DNA of 64,000 nucleotides from a virus, in the IMG/VR virus record IMGVR_UViG_3300025929_000014, positions 41,787-105,786 of that record; one strand, 5' to 3'. Below the pieces are notes generated by a model. The model searched no databases, had not been told where the DNA came from, and saw only the letters and a list, made by a program, of their open reading frames with translations. Each line of letters opens with the position of its first letter. Position 1 is the first letter of the stretch. The position numbers and the translations under genes were made by a program. This document shows positions 39,352 through 47,043 of the stretch, one piece after another.

Positions 39352-42150
39352 TTAGCGGCTCCGATGGTTCGGGGGGCGTGGGGGCGGCTTTTGCTGGGTC
39401 GGCCCATTGGTGCTGGAGTGTTTGGGGTGGGTGGTGGTCTGGCCGACGGGGACACGCGTGTGATGGGGCGGAATGGTTACCGTGCCGACCTGATTCCCGG
39501 CGCCGTCTTTAACGATCAGCGTGCCGGTGACCACGATATCGACGTTCTGCGCGGCCGCCAGGACGCCCTGCGCGTATGCCGGTCCCTCACCGTAGCCGGC
39601 GAGCCCGGCCGCGAGCGAGCCGCCATTCTTTTTGATTTGCCAGTTGAGATACCACTCGGACGCAACAATCGCCTGCATGGGATCATAGGCATTGAACTTC
39701 TTCTTGTAGAAGGGGCTGGTAGGGTCGCCTTCTACTGAGCCGGGACCGTTGTCGCCTGCGGTAGAGGGAAGAAACTGTCCCAGACCCATGGCGCCACTGG
39801 TCTTGTTGGTAGCGGTGGGATCGAAGCCATTGCTCTCGCGGTTAATCATGGCGAGAAGTACGGCAAGGGGTACGCCGTAGGGATTGATGCGTTTGTTGTT
39901 GGTGGCAGACTCGAAGGCGCTTACATATTGCGACGGCACCGGGTTGTAGCCGCCAGATTGATTTTGCACCTCAATCGTGCCGGCTGGATGCGGACCAATG
40001 AACTGGCGTCCCATGCCCGTCTGGGTGGGATGGAAGCCGTACTGGCCGACGACGGGAATAGCGGAGAGGTCGTACGGCACTTTGCCGACATTAAAGGCCA
40101 GATGACCGCCTGTGACCGGCCCGCCCATCAGATAGCCGGGAGATCCATGCGAAGCAGTGGCCTCTTGGGCACCGTGCGGGATCTGGTTGGGCAGCTGGAC
40201 GTTCTTGAAGTTGGGATTGTGGAGCGTCGTGTCGTTGGGGCTGTCGCTGCTGCTGCCTCCCGGCTGCACGGCGCCCAGAATATCCTGGAGATCGTGGTGC
40301 AGCGTGCCGAGCGTCACCGATGCGGCTTCGGCGGCAATCTTAATCTTGTTCAAGTGATCCACTTGCTGTCCGGCCGCATCCGCCATGGTCTGCTGCCAGC
40401 TCTGCGCGCTGCCCAGTCCCTCGCCCTTCTGGAACTTTGCCGCCAGTGCTTCTGCCTGCTTATCCTTGCCTTTCAGCCAGAGATCGATGAGCTGCAGCTG
40501 CTGTTGCGGCGCCAGATTGGAGATGCCGGTCAGACCCAGATTCTGGATCATGCCCAGGCTTACTTCCCTGGAGGTGGCATCCCTCCCAGGATTGGTGGTG
40601 CGCAGGTAGCGCCCAATGGCATCGAACATCTGATCGGGATGGCCGCCCTTGCCGTTGATACCAATCTGTGCCCCCAGGAACTTACTCATGTCGCCGCCGA
40701 AGAGCAGCGCCGCGTCCTGGATAGCCGATGTGCCGGTGGCGCTCATCACCGGCGACATCAGGTCGCCCACATTGATGCCGGCGCCTCCGGTGACGTTCTT
40801 GGTGAGCAGGCTGGAGATGGATGCCAGACCGGAGATGCCGGAGTCGGGTCCGCCGACGGCCAGCGCCACGCCGTTACTGGCCTGTTCGAGGCTGGTGAAG
40901 GACTCGATCAGTTTGTCGATGCTGACGCCAAAGGTCTTACCCTGGCGCACCAGCTGCTGGAAGACCATGGTGGTCTGATCGACGGAGAGTCCCTGCTTAC
41001 CCATCAAGACGCCGGTAAGCGTGCCGAGCGCGGGAATACCGCTGTCATCGGCGCCGATGGCGCGGCCGAGCGAGAAGGTCGCCCTGGCGCCGCCCACCAG
41101 ATTCTTGGTGCCGGAGACGCCGGCCAGTTCGAGCTGTTTCGCCAGCGCCATGGCGGTAGAGGAGTGATACCAGTAGTTCTGCGCGGCCCCACCTGTGCCG
41201 CCCAGCTGGTTGACCAGATCCATGGCGCCAGCCGGTGACATGCCGGCCGGGTTGGGGGTGCCGGCGCGTAGGTCATATGCCGTCACATGCGCTGCAGTAT
41301 GGATCTTGTTATAGATCTCCTCGCCGATGACGCCGACGCCGACGACGGCGACGCTCAGGGCCGCGATGCCACCGAGAATGCCGAGCATGCCCTCAACCAG
41401 GCCCGCACCGCCAGCTCCTTCGATGGCCGCAGCGTCTCCTCCTGCCTGCGCAAGCGTGGCAGAGCCTGCCGCAGACGAAGACCCGCGCAACATGCGAATG
41501 GCGGAGAGCCCGCTCTGATACACGCCGCCCACCGTACTCCGGCCGGTAAACGCCTGCTGGATGCCACCAAAGATAAGATTGCGGCCAAGGGGACCAGCGT
41601 TGCCGTAGGCCAGGGCGCCCAGCTGCGAGAGCGAGCGGGAGTTGAAGATCGACTTGACCAGATGGCCCTTCTCCTGCTCCAGCAGCTCGCTCTTCTTACG
41701 CCGCAGATCCTCCTCGCCTCTAATCTGCTTATTGAGGGCGTCGATTTGCGCTTGCATCTGCGTGCTGGCACGGTCCACCGAGAGGCGGCGAATGGCCTCT
41801 TCCCTGGGCGTTTCCGGCTCCGGCCCAGGTGGGCTCTTGGCCATCTGGAAGCCGACATTCGGTCCCAGACGCATAAAGGCCGTCAGCTGCTTCACCATGG
41901 TGTCCAGGCTCTGCAGCATATTGGTGAGGTCGGGGTTATTGGCGCGCAGATCGGGCGATCCGGCCAGACGGTTCTGGATAGCGGCCGGCGAGGAGAAGGT
42001 CTCCCGTAGCCCGGCGAACTGTTTATTGCCCAGCTGCACGATCTGTGCTTCGAGCTTGGCTATATCCGTCTGCAGCTGCTTGACTTTCCCCTGGATGGGG
42101 GTAATGTCAGCATCTATTTTGGTGGTAACGCGCTTGGTGTCGCTGGACAT
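39352..42150 (-). CDS. Tape measure protein with lytic transglycosylase domain
   Basis: The 932-residue product opens with a coiled coil (ITPIQGKVKQLQTDIAKLEA), has hydrophobic segments near 255-285 (LGGIAALSVAVVGVGVIGEE) and long helical regions, as tape measures do. At about 770-880 a lytic transglycosylase (SLT) domain appears: AVLLAMINRESNGFDPTA with the catalytic Glu, then SGAMGLGQFLPSTA. It sets tail length and locally opens peptidoglycan. The C-terminal 40 residues are basic and Pro/His-rich. It follows the tail chaperone genes by one base. Confidence 0.92.
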   Translation of the reverse strand: MSSDTKRVTTKIDADITPIQGKVKQLQTDIAKLEAQIVQLGNKQFAGLRETFSSPAAIQNRLAGSPDLRANNPDLTNMLQSLDTMVKQLTAFMRLGPNVGFQMAKSPPGPEPETPREEAIRRLSVDRASTQMQAQIDALNKQIRGEEDLRRKKSELLEQEKGHLVKSIFNSRSLSQLGALAYGNAGPLGRNLIFGGIQQAFTGRSTVGGVYQSGLSAIRMLRGSSSAAGSATLAQAGGDAAAIEGAGGAGLVEGMLGILGGIAALSVAVVGVGVIGEEIYNKIHTAAHVTAYDLRAGTPNPAGMSPAGAMDLVNQLGGTGGAAQNYWYHSSTAMALAKQLELAGVSGTKNLVGGARATFSLGRAIGADDSGIPALGTLTGVLMGKQGLSVDQTTMVFQQLVRQGKTFGVSIDKLIESFTSLEQASNGVALAVGGPDSGISGLASISSLLTKNVTGGAGINVGDLMSPVMSATGTSAIQDAALLFGGDMSKFLGAQIGINGKGGHPDQMFDAIGRYLRTTNPGRDATSREVSLGMIQNLGLTGISNLAPQQQLQLIDLWLKGKDKQAEALAAKFQKGEGLGSAQSWQQTMADAAGQQVDHLNKIKIAAEAASVTLGTLHHDLQDILGAVQPGGSSSDSPNDTTLHNPNFKNVQLPNQIPHGAQEATASHGSPGYLMGGPVTGGHLAFNVGKVPYDLSAIPVVGQYGFHPTQTGMGRQFIGPHPAGTIEVQNQSGGYNPVPSQYVSAFESATNNKRINPYGVPLAVLLAMINRESNGFDPTATNKTSGAMGLGQFLPSTAGDNGPGSVEGDPTSPFYKKKFNAYDPMQAIVASEWYLNWQIKKNGGSLAAGLAGYGEGPAYAQGVLAAAQNVDIVVTGTLIVKDGAGNQVGTVTIPPHHTRVPVGQTTTHPKHSSTNGPTQQKPPPRPPNHRSR

Positions 42151-42458
42151 TAGAGGTCGGGTGCTCCAGCCGCGCGCCTATCGCGCACTATCTGTTCCTG
42201 GATATCGAGCGGAATGTAGGCGGTGTCCGCGTCCCGGAAGTAGGGGTCTTCGGTGCAGAAGAGCGCGAGCGGATCGACCGGCGCGATAGATTTGTCTTCG
42301 CCGCTAATCACCTTGACCGCCTTATCAGGATTATGGGTTGCCAACAGGAAGAGGGCCGCCAGATGGCGCCGATCCTCATCAGCGCGTTTGGCCGCCTCCA
42401 CTTCGTCCTCCCTGGTGTGGAAGAGGACGAATGCCCATTGCTTTGCGGTTAACTGCCC
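42150..42458 (-). CDS. Downstream part of tail assembly chaperone, made by -1 frameshift
   Basis: The frame is open from the slippery area (42455-42461) to 42150 and encodes about 102 residues, starting GQLTAKQWAFVLFHTREDE and continuing MEAAKRADEDRRHLAALF. It lacks a good start; GTG at 42401 is the first candidate and has no clear ribosome binding site. It lies in the -1 frame of the 174-residue gene, just before the tape measure. That is the lambda G/T arrangement, in which a minority of ribosomes shift to make a longer G-T type chaperone. Confidence 0.7.
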   Translation of the reverse strand, partial: GQLTAKQWAFVLFHTREDEVEAAKRADEDRRHLAALFLLATHNPDKAVKVISGEDKSIAPVDPLALFCTEDPYFRDADTAYIPLDIQEQIVRDRRAAGAPDL

Positions 42459-42973
42459 CCTGGAAAACGCGCCGATCCGGTCAAGGGCTCGCCATTCGAG
42501 GACCGTTCGGCGTCGATATTTGGGTCGCTGAGAATCTCGCTGAGTTCTAAAAGCGGCTGCCGGGCTGCCAGGTCGTAGTTGACCAGGATGGCATCCAGGA
42601 GGGGGCCGGGCCAGGTATGCACCCAGTTGGCGCGCATAATCAGCTCGTTGGGATAGAGCGTGCCGGCCGGATCGCGTAAGGGCTCGTTCTTGCTCCAGTT
42701 CACCGGCACATCGTCAACGGCATCGACGGTATAGGCAGCGCGTAGCTCGCCCTCGCGCATGATGCGCTGCTCTTCTGGAAAGCTCTTCACGCGGGAGATG
42801 AGGTCGATCTCCTCCGAGTTGGTGAGGACGTGGTAGGAGATGGTGCGGATGGTATTGCGCCAGATGATGTCGCGCTTAATGGGCGCGAGAATGCCCCAGA
42901 ACTGGAAGAGGGGATCGAGGGGGGTTTCCTCAACAACCCCCTCGTCCGGTGCGCCTTGTTCGTTTTCGTCCAT
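42449..42973 (-). CDS. Tail assembly chaperone (G-like), 174 aa
   Basis: The product lies between the tube gene and the tape measure, is helical and acidic, and carries RDIIWRNTIRTISYHVLTNS and LDAILVNYDLAARQPLLELS. Sequence motifs alone do not identify it. Position, and the overlapping -1 frame at its 3' end, make it the G-like chaperone that binds the tape measure before tube polymerisation. The stop TAA is at 42449-42451, only 4 bases after the slippery G run. Confidence 0.75.
   Translation of the reverse strand: MDENEQGAPDEGVVEETPLDPLFQFWGILAPIKRDIIWRNTIRTISYHVLTNSEEIDLISRVKSFPEEQRIMREGELRAAYTVDAVDDVPVNWSKNEPLRDPAGTLYPNELIMRANWVHTWPGPLLDAILVNYDLAARQPLLELSEILSDPNIDAERSSNGEPLTGSARFPGGS
42455..42461 (-). 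promoter_or_regulatory. Putative -1 ribosomal frameshift site
   Basis: On the minus strand the sequence reads TTTTCCA-GGGGGC-AGTTAA. The zero frame reads CCA GGG GGC AGT TAA. A slip by one base on A-GGG-GGC, or on T-TTT just before, opens the -1 frame reading GGG CAG TTA ACC. The stop right after the site would give the ribosome pause that helps shifting. Confidence 0.6.
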
Positions 42974-43000
42974 AAACTCTCCCTCGTACGCGTGTGGTGC

Positions 43001-43678
43001 TTAGTCGCCATCCCGGTTCATATTGGGGTTGTTGAACGGGAGGGATCCTGGGGTTTGATTGGTCGGCGCTGCGGCTGGGGCTGCACCGCCCGCATCGGCG
43101 AACTTGCCGGCGCCCCAGAGCTGCTGGAGGTTCGAGAGCTGGTATTCGCCGCCCATGTCCGAGCGGTTGTAGCCCTTGCCGATGAAGTTGAAATCTTCGG
43201 AAATCAGCGTCATGGGGTCGGAGAAGCTCCAGGTGTACTCGGTGATCCAGACGGTCATCCAGCTCCAGGTCGCCGTCTCCACCGTCGGTGCGCCGGACGG
43301 ACCCTGATAGTTGAAGCTGTACTGCCAGATGAAGGGGCACATGCGGAAGTCGATATCCGAGAGGTTGCTGTATTCGCGCGCCAGCAGCTCCTGCATATCG
43401 GCGCCACGCAGCTGGAAGCGGGAACCCGATCCCTGCCACTGGCGCATGCCGAAGACCGGCTCGTTCCAGTCGTTGCCGGCCATGGCCCGGAAGTTGGTGC
43501 CATTGCTTTCCGAGATGCGGAATGCCTGCATACCGCCGACAACTTTCGGCGTGCCGCCCGGTGTGAAGATGGAGAGCGAGCCGAAGAGCGTATGGCGTCC
43601 CAGGCTGACATTGCCCTTGCCGACGCCATCGGGGTACGGCACGCCCGGTATATGTTGATTGCGGATAGTGCCTGCCAC
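43001..43678 (-). CDS. Tail tube protein
   Basis: The 225-residue product follows the sheath gene, as tube proteins do. Beta strands such as GGMQAFRISESNGTNFRAM, SRFQLRGADMQELLAREYS and TWSWMTVWITEYTWSFSDP fit a tube fold. The C-terminal 30 residues are disordered and Ala/Pro/Asn-rich. Identity is inferred mainly from gene order. Confidence 0.75.
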   Translation of the reverse strand: MAGTIRNQHIPGVPYPDGVGKGNVSLGRHTLFGSLSIFTPGGTPKVVGGMQAFRISESNGTNFRAMAGNDWNEPVFGMRQWQGSGSRFQLRGADMQELLAREYSNLSDIDFRMCPFIWQYSFNYQGPSGAPTVETATWSWMTVWITEYTWSFSDPMTLISEDFNFIGKGYNRSDMGGEYQLSNLQQLWGAGKFADAGGAAPAAAPTNQTPGSLPFNNPNMNRDGD

Positions 43679-43727
43679 TGTGGGGAACCTCGTGGGAGAG
43701 TACAGTTGTCTTCCGACAACTTTGGGG

Positions 43728-45209
43728 CTAAATGAAAGTGAAGCTCGTGACGATGCTGATGGTGGTGATGGGGAAGCGGGTGATATAGGAGACCGTCACT
43801 GCGTAGATCAGCGTGTTGGGATCGACACTGACGGTGACCGAGTTCACGCCGTTGATGGTGCTGCCCAGGCGCGCCAGCCCCGCCCGCACCGCAGCCTGTA
43901 GCTGCGTGGTGAGCGTCGCCAGGTTCGGCGACGGGCGGCCCTTGAAGGGGCTGACGGCCGCGACGGTGACCAGTGACACCGCGTCGTCGATGTCCTGGAC
44001 ATTGAACTGGTAGAAGGGGTTCACCAGGTTCGAGTTGGTGCCTAGCGTGTAGGGAGCGGTGGAGACCGCATCACGCACCAGCAGCAGGGCGCTGGAGGCA
44101 GGCTGCTCGAAGACCAGGAGTCCTGCTGCGGCCAGCAGATTGAGGTCGGTCGTCTGCAGGGGCGCAGTCTTATCGCTGGGGATGGCCAGCCCGGAGAATC
44201 CGGCGATGGGGAAGCGCGTGGCGGTCTCTTCGGTCGGCCCGACGGCTTTGAGTCCGGCATACGCTGCCGCCAGATAGATGCCGTCGTAGATGGTCGTCGT
44301 ACCGGTGGCGGGGTTGACGGCGAAGGCGCCATCGTGGCCGATACAGACAAACCGGCTGGAGTTCATGTTGTTATAGGAGGTGGAGAGGCTGGCGAAGGTG
44401 GTGCCCAGGGCCGGCCCCAGAATGGCCTTGCGGAACTGGTTGATGGAGAGGGCAGCCGTGATGTGGCTGGAGAGGGCGCCGGAGATGGTGGAGGCATCGA
44501 AGCCGGCCCAGATATAGTCCACGCTAAAGGCCAGCGAGTTGGCCAGCGCAGCCGCGACACTCGCATCGCCGGCTGCCGTGCCGAGCCCATCGGCGCCGCC
44601 GGCCAGGGCCTGGTTGACGACCGCAGCCGGGATATTCGCGCCCAGGGCGCCGGTTACCTGCACAGCGCTGCCCGGATTATTGAGCGGATTGGCGCCATTG
44701 ATGGCGGCCTGGATTTTGGCGTTGCTCGTCAGGTCGTAACTGGTATTGGCGTAGGTCTGGAGGACGGTTGTGCCGTTCAGGATCTGAATCTGCGTGACTA
44801 CTGTGGCCGCGACGGTAACGGTCAGCTTCAGCGCATTGCCGGCCGAGCCGGCGAACATGCCGATACCGACCAGATTAAAGCTGGTGCCGGAAGTCTGGGC
44901 CACCACCGCAGCCGTCGCGCGCGTGACGCCGGTACGGCAGACCAGGAGGTTATAGGCGCTATTCGTGGTAGGCTGGCGCTGAATGGAGGCGTAATAGCCG
45001 CCGAGCGGAATAGAGTAGCCGGTGCTGGTCGCCTGACCGGGATCGCCGAAAATGGACGCCAGCTGGGCGAGCGGGATGAGCACCGGAGTATCCGGTCCCT
45101 TGGGCGCCGTGCCCAGCAGCAGCAGGGTCTTACCAGGCACGCCGCCAATCAGCTGCTGGCTGGCACCCTGCGAGATAACGGTGACCGAAGGAGGGGCATA
45201 CGTGGCCAT
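43728..45209 (-). CDS. Tail sheath protein
   Basis: The 493-residue product has sheath landmarks: a start with YAPPSVTVISQGAS, GKTLLLLGTAPKGPDTPVLI, the SIFGDPGQATSTGYS region, ATRFPIAGFSGLAIPSDKT in the middle, and a C-terminal domain with LVNPFYQFNVQDIDDAVS and VDPNTLIYAVTVSYITRFPI. It forms the contractile sheath, so the particle is a myovirus. The gene is followed by the tube gene after a 49-base gap. Confidence 0.92.
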   Translation of the reverse strand: MATYAPPSVTVISQGASQQLIGGVPGKTLLLLGTAPKGPDTPVLIPLAQLASIFGDPGQATSTGYSIPLGGYYASIQRQPTTNSAYNLLVCRTGVTRATAAVVAQTSGTSFNLVGIGMFAGSAGNALKLTVTVAATVVTQIQILNGTTVLQTYANTSYDLTSNAKIQAAINGANPLNNPGSAVQVTGALGANIPAAVVNQALAGGADGLGTAAGDASVAAALANSLAFSVDYIWAGFDASTISGALSSHITAALSINQFRKAILGPALGTTFASLSTSYNNMNSSRFVCIGHDGAFAVNPATGTTTIYDGIYLAAAYAGLKAVGPTEETATRFPIAGFSGLAIPSDKTAPLQTTDLNLLAAAGLLVFEQPASSALLLVRDAVSTAPYTLGTNSNLVNPFYQFNVQDIDDAVSLVTVAAVSPFKGRPSPNLATLTTQLQAAVRAGLARLGSTINGVNSVTVSVDPNTLIYAVTVSYITRFPITTISIVTSFTFI

Positions 45210-45218
45210 GGAGTGTCC

Positions 45219-45866
45219 TTAAATGATGATGGTCGTGTCTGTAGCCTGGGCATAGGGGGGTGTGCCGGCGTCGGTGGTGACGGTGGGGAAGATAGTGAAG
45301 CCGGTTGGCACCAGGGGGTTCTGGCTCCACTGCATGAAGAGATCGCATTCCAGGGGTAGGGTCAGCTCGTAGACCTGCCCTTCGGGGCGGGGCTCGTCAA
45401 GATTGGCGGACGGCGCGTCTACAGCGCCAAAGCCGGTAACGATAATGCCGCAGAGGCCCAGGTTATGCAGGACGGCCTGTTCCCATTGGTTGCCGGAGGT
45501 GTCGGTGCTGTAGCCGGCGAGAATACCGGAGACCAGCGCGTCGAGGAGATACCAGCGTTCGGCGTCTTTGCGCGCCTTGATGATCAGCACGATGCGGCTC
45601 TCGCTGGCGCGTACCTGATAGACGAAGGTGTTGGTGAGGGGATCGAGCAGCTGCAGGTTCATGCCGCTCATAAAGCGGATGGCGCCGGGCTGCACGGTAA
45701 CCACCACTTCGGAGAACTCGCTCTCCAGGTCGGCGTAGATGGAGCGCATCGGCACCGTAATAGGCTGACCAAACTCGTCCAGGAGGTTGTCGAGAATCGG
45801 CTGCAGACAGGCAATGGCGTTGTAGATCACCGCTTCGTAGAGATTGAGGTAGGGGCCAGCAGACAC
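45219..45866 (-). CDS. Putative tail terminator or completion protein (215 aa)
   Basis: The product is a mixed alpha-beta protein with LYEAVIYNAIACLQPILDNLL at the N-terminus and SRIVLIIKARKDAERWYLLDA in the middle. It sits between the HK97 gp10-like gene and the sheath, where tail terminators are found. No exact family was recognised. Confidence 0.65.
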   Translation of the reverse strand: MSAGPYLNLYEAVIYNAIACLQPILDNLLDEFGQPITVPMRSIYADLESEFSEVVVTVQPGAIRFMSGMNLQLLDPLTNTFVYQVRASESRIVLIIKARKDAERWYLLDALVSGILAGYSTDTSGNQWEQAVLHNLGLCGIIVTGFGAVDAPSANLDEPRPEGQVYELTLPLECDLFMQWSQNPLVPTGFTIFPTVTTDAGTPPYAQATDTTIII

Positions 45867-46277
45867 TTAGAACTTCTTTTGTGTACGGCTATCAACATTC
45901 GCGAGCAGGTTTTGTACGCGCGCGGACTGCCAGGCGGCATCGAGGAAAGGGTGTGCTTTGGTGCCAGGGTGCTTGACCTGCGCTACTACCTGGTTGCCGG
46001 AGCGCCCAAAGAAGCTCAGGGCTTTTCTGGACTTGGGGCGAATGCGATGCGGCTTGGTGCCGGTTTCCCGATACCAGGCCAGCGTGGGCAGGAGCAGCTG
46101 CCCTTTCTGAGCGCCCTGCTCCTCCCAGCGCACGGAGCGCGCGAGCGAGGCCGGCAGCCGGCTGCGGACTTCTTGTGCCCAGGCCCGTCCGACGTTATGA
46201 AACGTCTGGCTCTGTGCCTTCTTGTCCGGCAGGAGCTGCTGCACTAGCTGGTTGAAGTGGGTCGCTAAGATGCCCAT
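45867..46277 (-). CDS. HK97 gp10-like head-tail completion protein (136 aa)
   Basis: ATG at 46277 (MGILATHFNQLVQQLL) has GAGGA just upstream and overlaps the upstream gene by 83 bases; a TTG at 46298 is also in frame. The C-terminal VKHPGTKAHPFLDAAW is the typical motif of the gp10 family, which helps join head and tail. It lies between two connector-type genes. Confidence 0.78.
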   Translation of the reverse strand: MGILATHFNQLVQQLLPDKKAQSQTFHNVGRAWAQEVRSRLPASLARSVRWEEQGAQKGQLLLPTLAWYRETGTKPHRIRPKSRKALSFFGRSGNQVVAQVKHPGTKAHPFLDAAWQSARVQNLLANVDSRTQKKF

Positions 46278-46479
46278 AATCCTCGACCGGCGCGTCAATC
46301 GGCGCAGGAGGAATGAAGAGCGGCTGGGGGAGATAGTCGGTGTAGCCGCGTTTGTAGAGGGCCGGCAGATGCCAGCTGTATACCTCTATTGTACCAGTTG
46401 CCGGATCAGTCGGATAAAAGGTGCCGTCAACGCCGGTAACGGCTTTGCCGCGCGGAACGGTGAGTCGTATCTTTTCCAT
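46195..46479 (-). CDS. Hypothetical head-tail region protein (94 aa)
   Basis: A small protein starting MEKIRLTVPRGKAVTGVDGT with strand-rich N-terminal half and a Pro/Ala-rich, probably disordered C-terminus. It overlaps the gp10-like gene. No family was recognised. Confidence 0.6.
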   Translation of the reverse strand: MEKIRLTVPRGKAVTGVDGTFYPTDPATGTIEVYSWHLPALYKRGYTDYLPQPLFIPPAPIDAPVEDYGHLSDPLQPASAAAPAGQEGTEPDVS

Positions 46480-46491
46480 GCTTTTCGCTCC

Positions 46492-47040
46492 CTATGTCGT
46501 GGGAATACTGTAAATGATGTCGCCGGGCTTGCGCGCTTCGAGGGCCACCGTCCAGACAATGGTCTCCCCCCAGACCTGGGCCGGCGCGAGGTGATCGGCG
46601 ACCACGCAGCGCGAGCCGTCCGGGCGAATAATTACGTCGAACTTCTTGAGGCTGTAGGGGGGCTGGTAAATCAGCACCGGTCCCTCATAGTTAATGGCGC
46701 CGTAATCCTTCAGCTCGCTGCTGGTCGGCTTATCGTTGATGCCGCAGAGCAGTGTCTGGGGCGCCATATAGCCCAGGCGCGTGAGGCTGGTGGCCGGATC
46801 GGGGGCTTGCCAGCCGACGCCGAAGCTGCCATCGGAGAGTCCGGTCACCTGCTTACGAATGGGATCCCAGGACGGTGTATGCGTGGCGCCGGGTGTGAAC
46901 TGGTTGATGGCGGGAAGCTGAAGGCATTGCTCGTTATAGCCTCTGAGTACCCAGCCCATCCAGAACGCGCCGAAGACGCGCGCCAGGGGATGCGCGAGCT
47001 TTGGATACTGCAGCTGGCCGCCGAGAACGGGACTGGACAT
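46492..47040 (-). CDS. Head-tail connector-region protein (182 aa)
   Basis: The product is beta-rich, with ARVFGAFWMGWVLRGYNEQC near the start and PVLIYQPPYSLKKFDVIIRP, then GETIVWTVALEARKPGDIIY, at the end. The last part resembles a head-closure beta barrel. It lies between the glycosidase-like gene and the small connector genes. Function is inferred from location. Confidence 0.6.
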   Translation of the reverse strand: MSSPVLGGQLQYPKLAHPLARVFGAFWMGWVLRGYNEQCLQLPAINQFTPGATHTPSWDPIRKQVTGLSDGSFGVGWQAPDPATSLTRLGYMAPQTLLCGINDKPTSSELKDYGAINYEGPVLIYQPPYSLKKFDVIIRPDGSRCVVADHLAPAQVWGETIVWTVALEARKPGDIIYSIPTT

Positions 47041-47043
47041 CGC

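Noticed and set aside
39928-41238. Long + strand open frame (436 codons) opposite the tape measure
   Set aside because: Antisense shadow of a well-supported gene with a transglycosylase domain.
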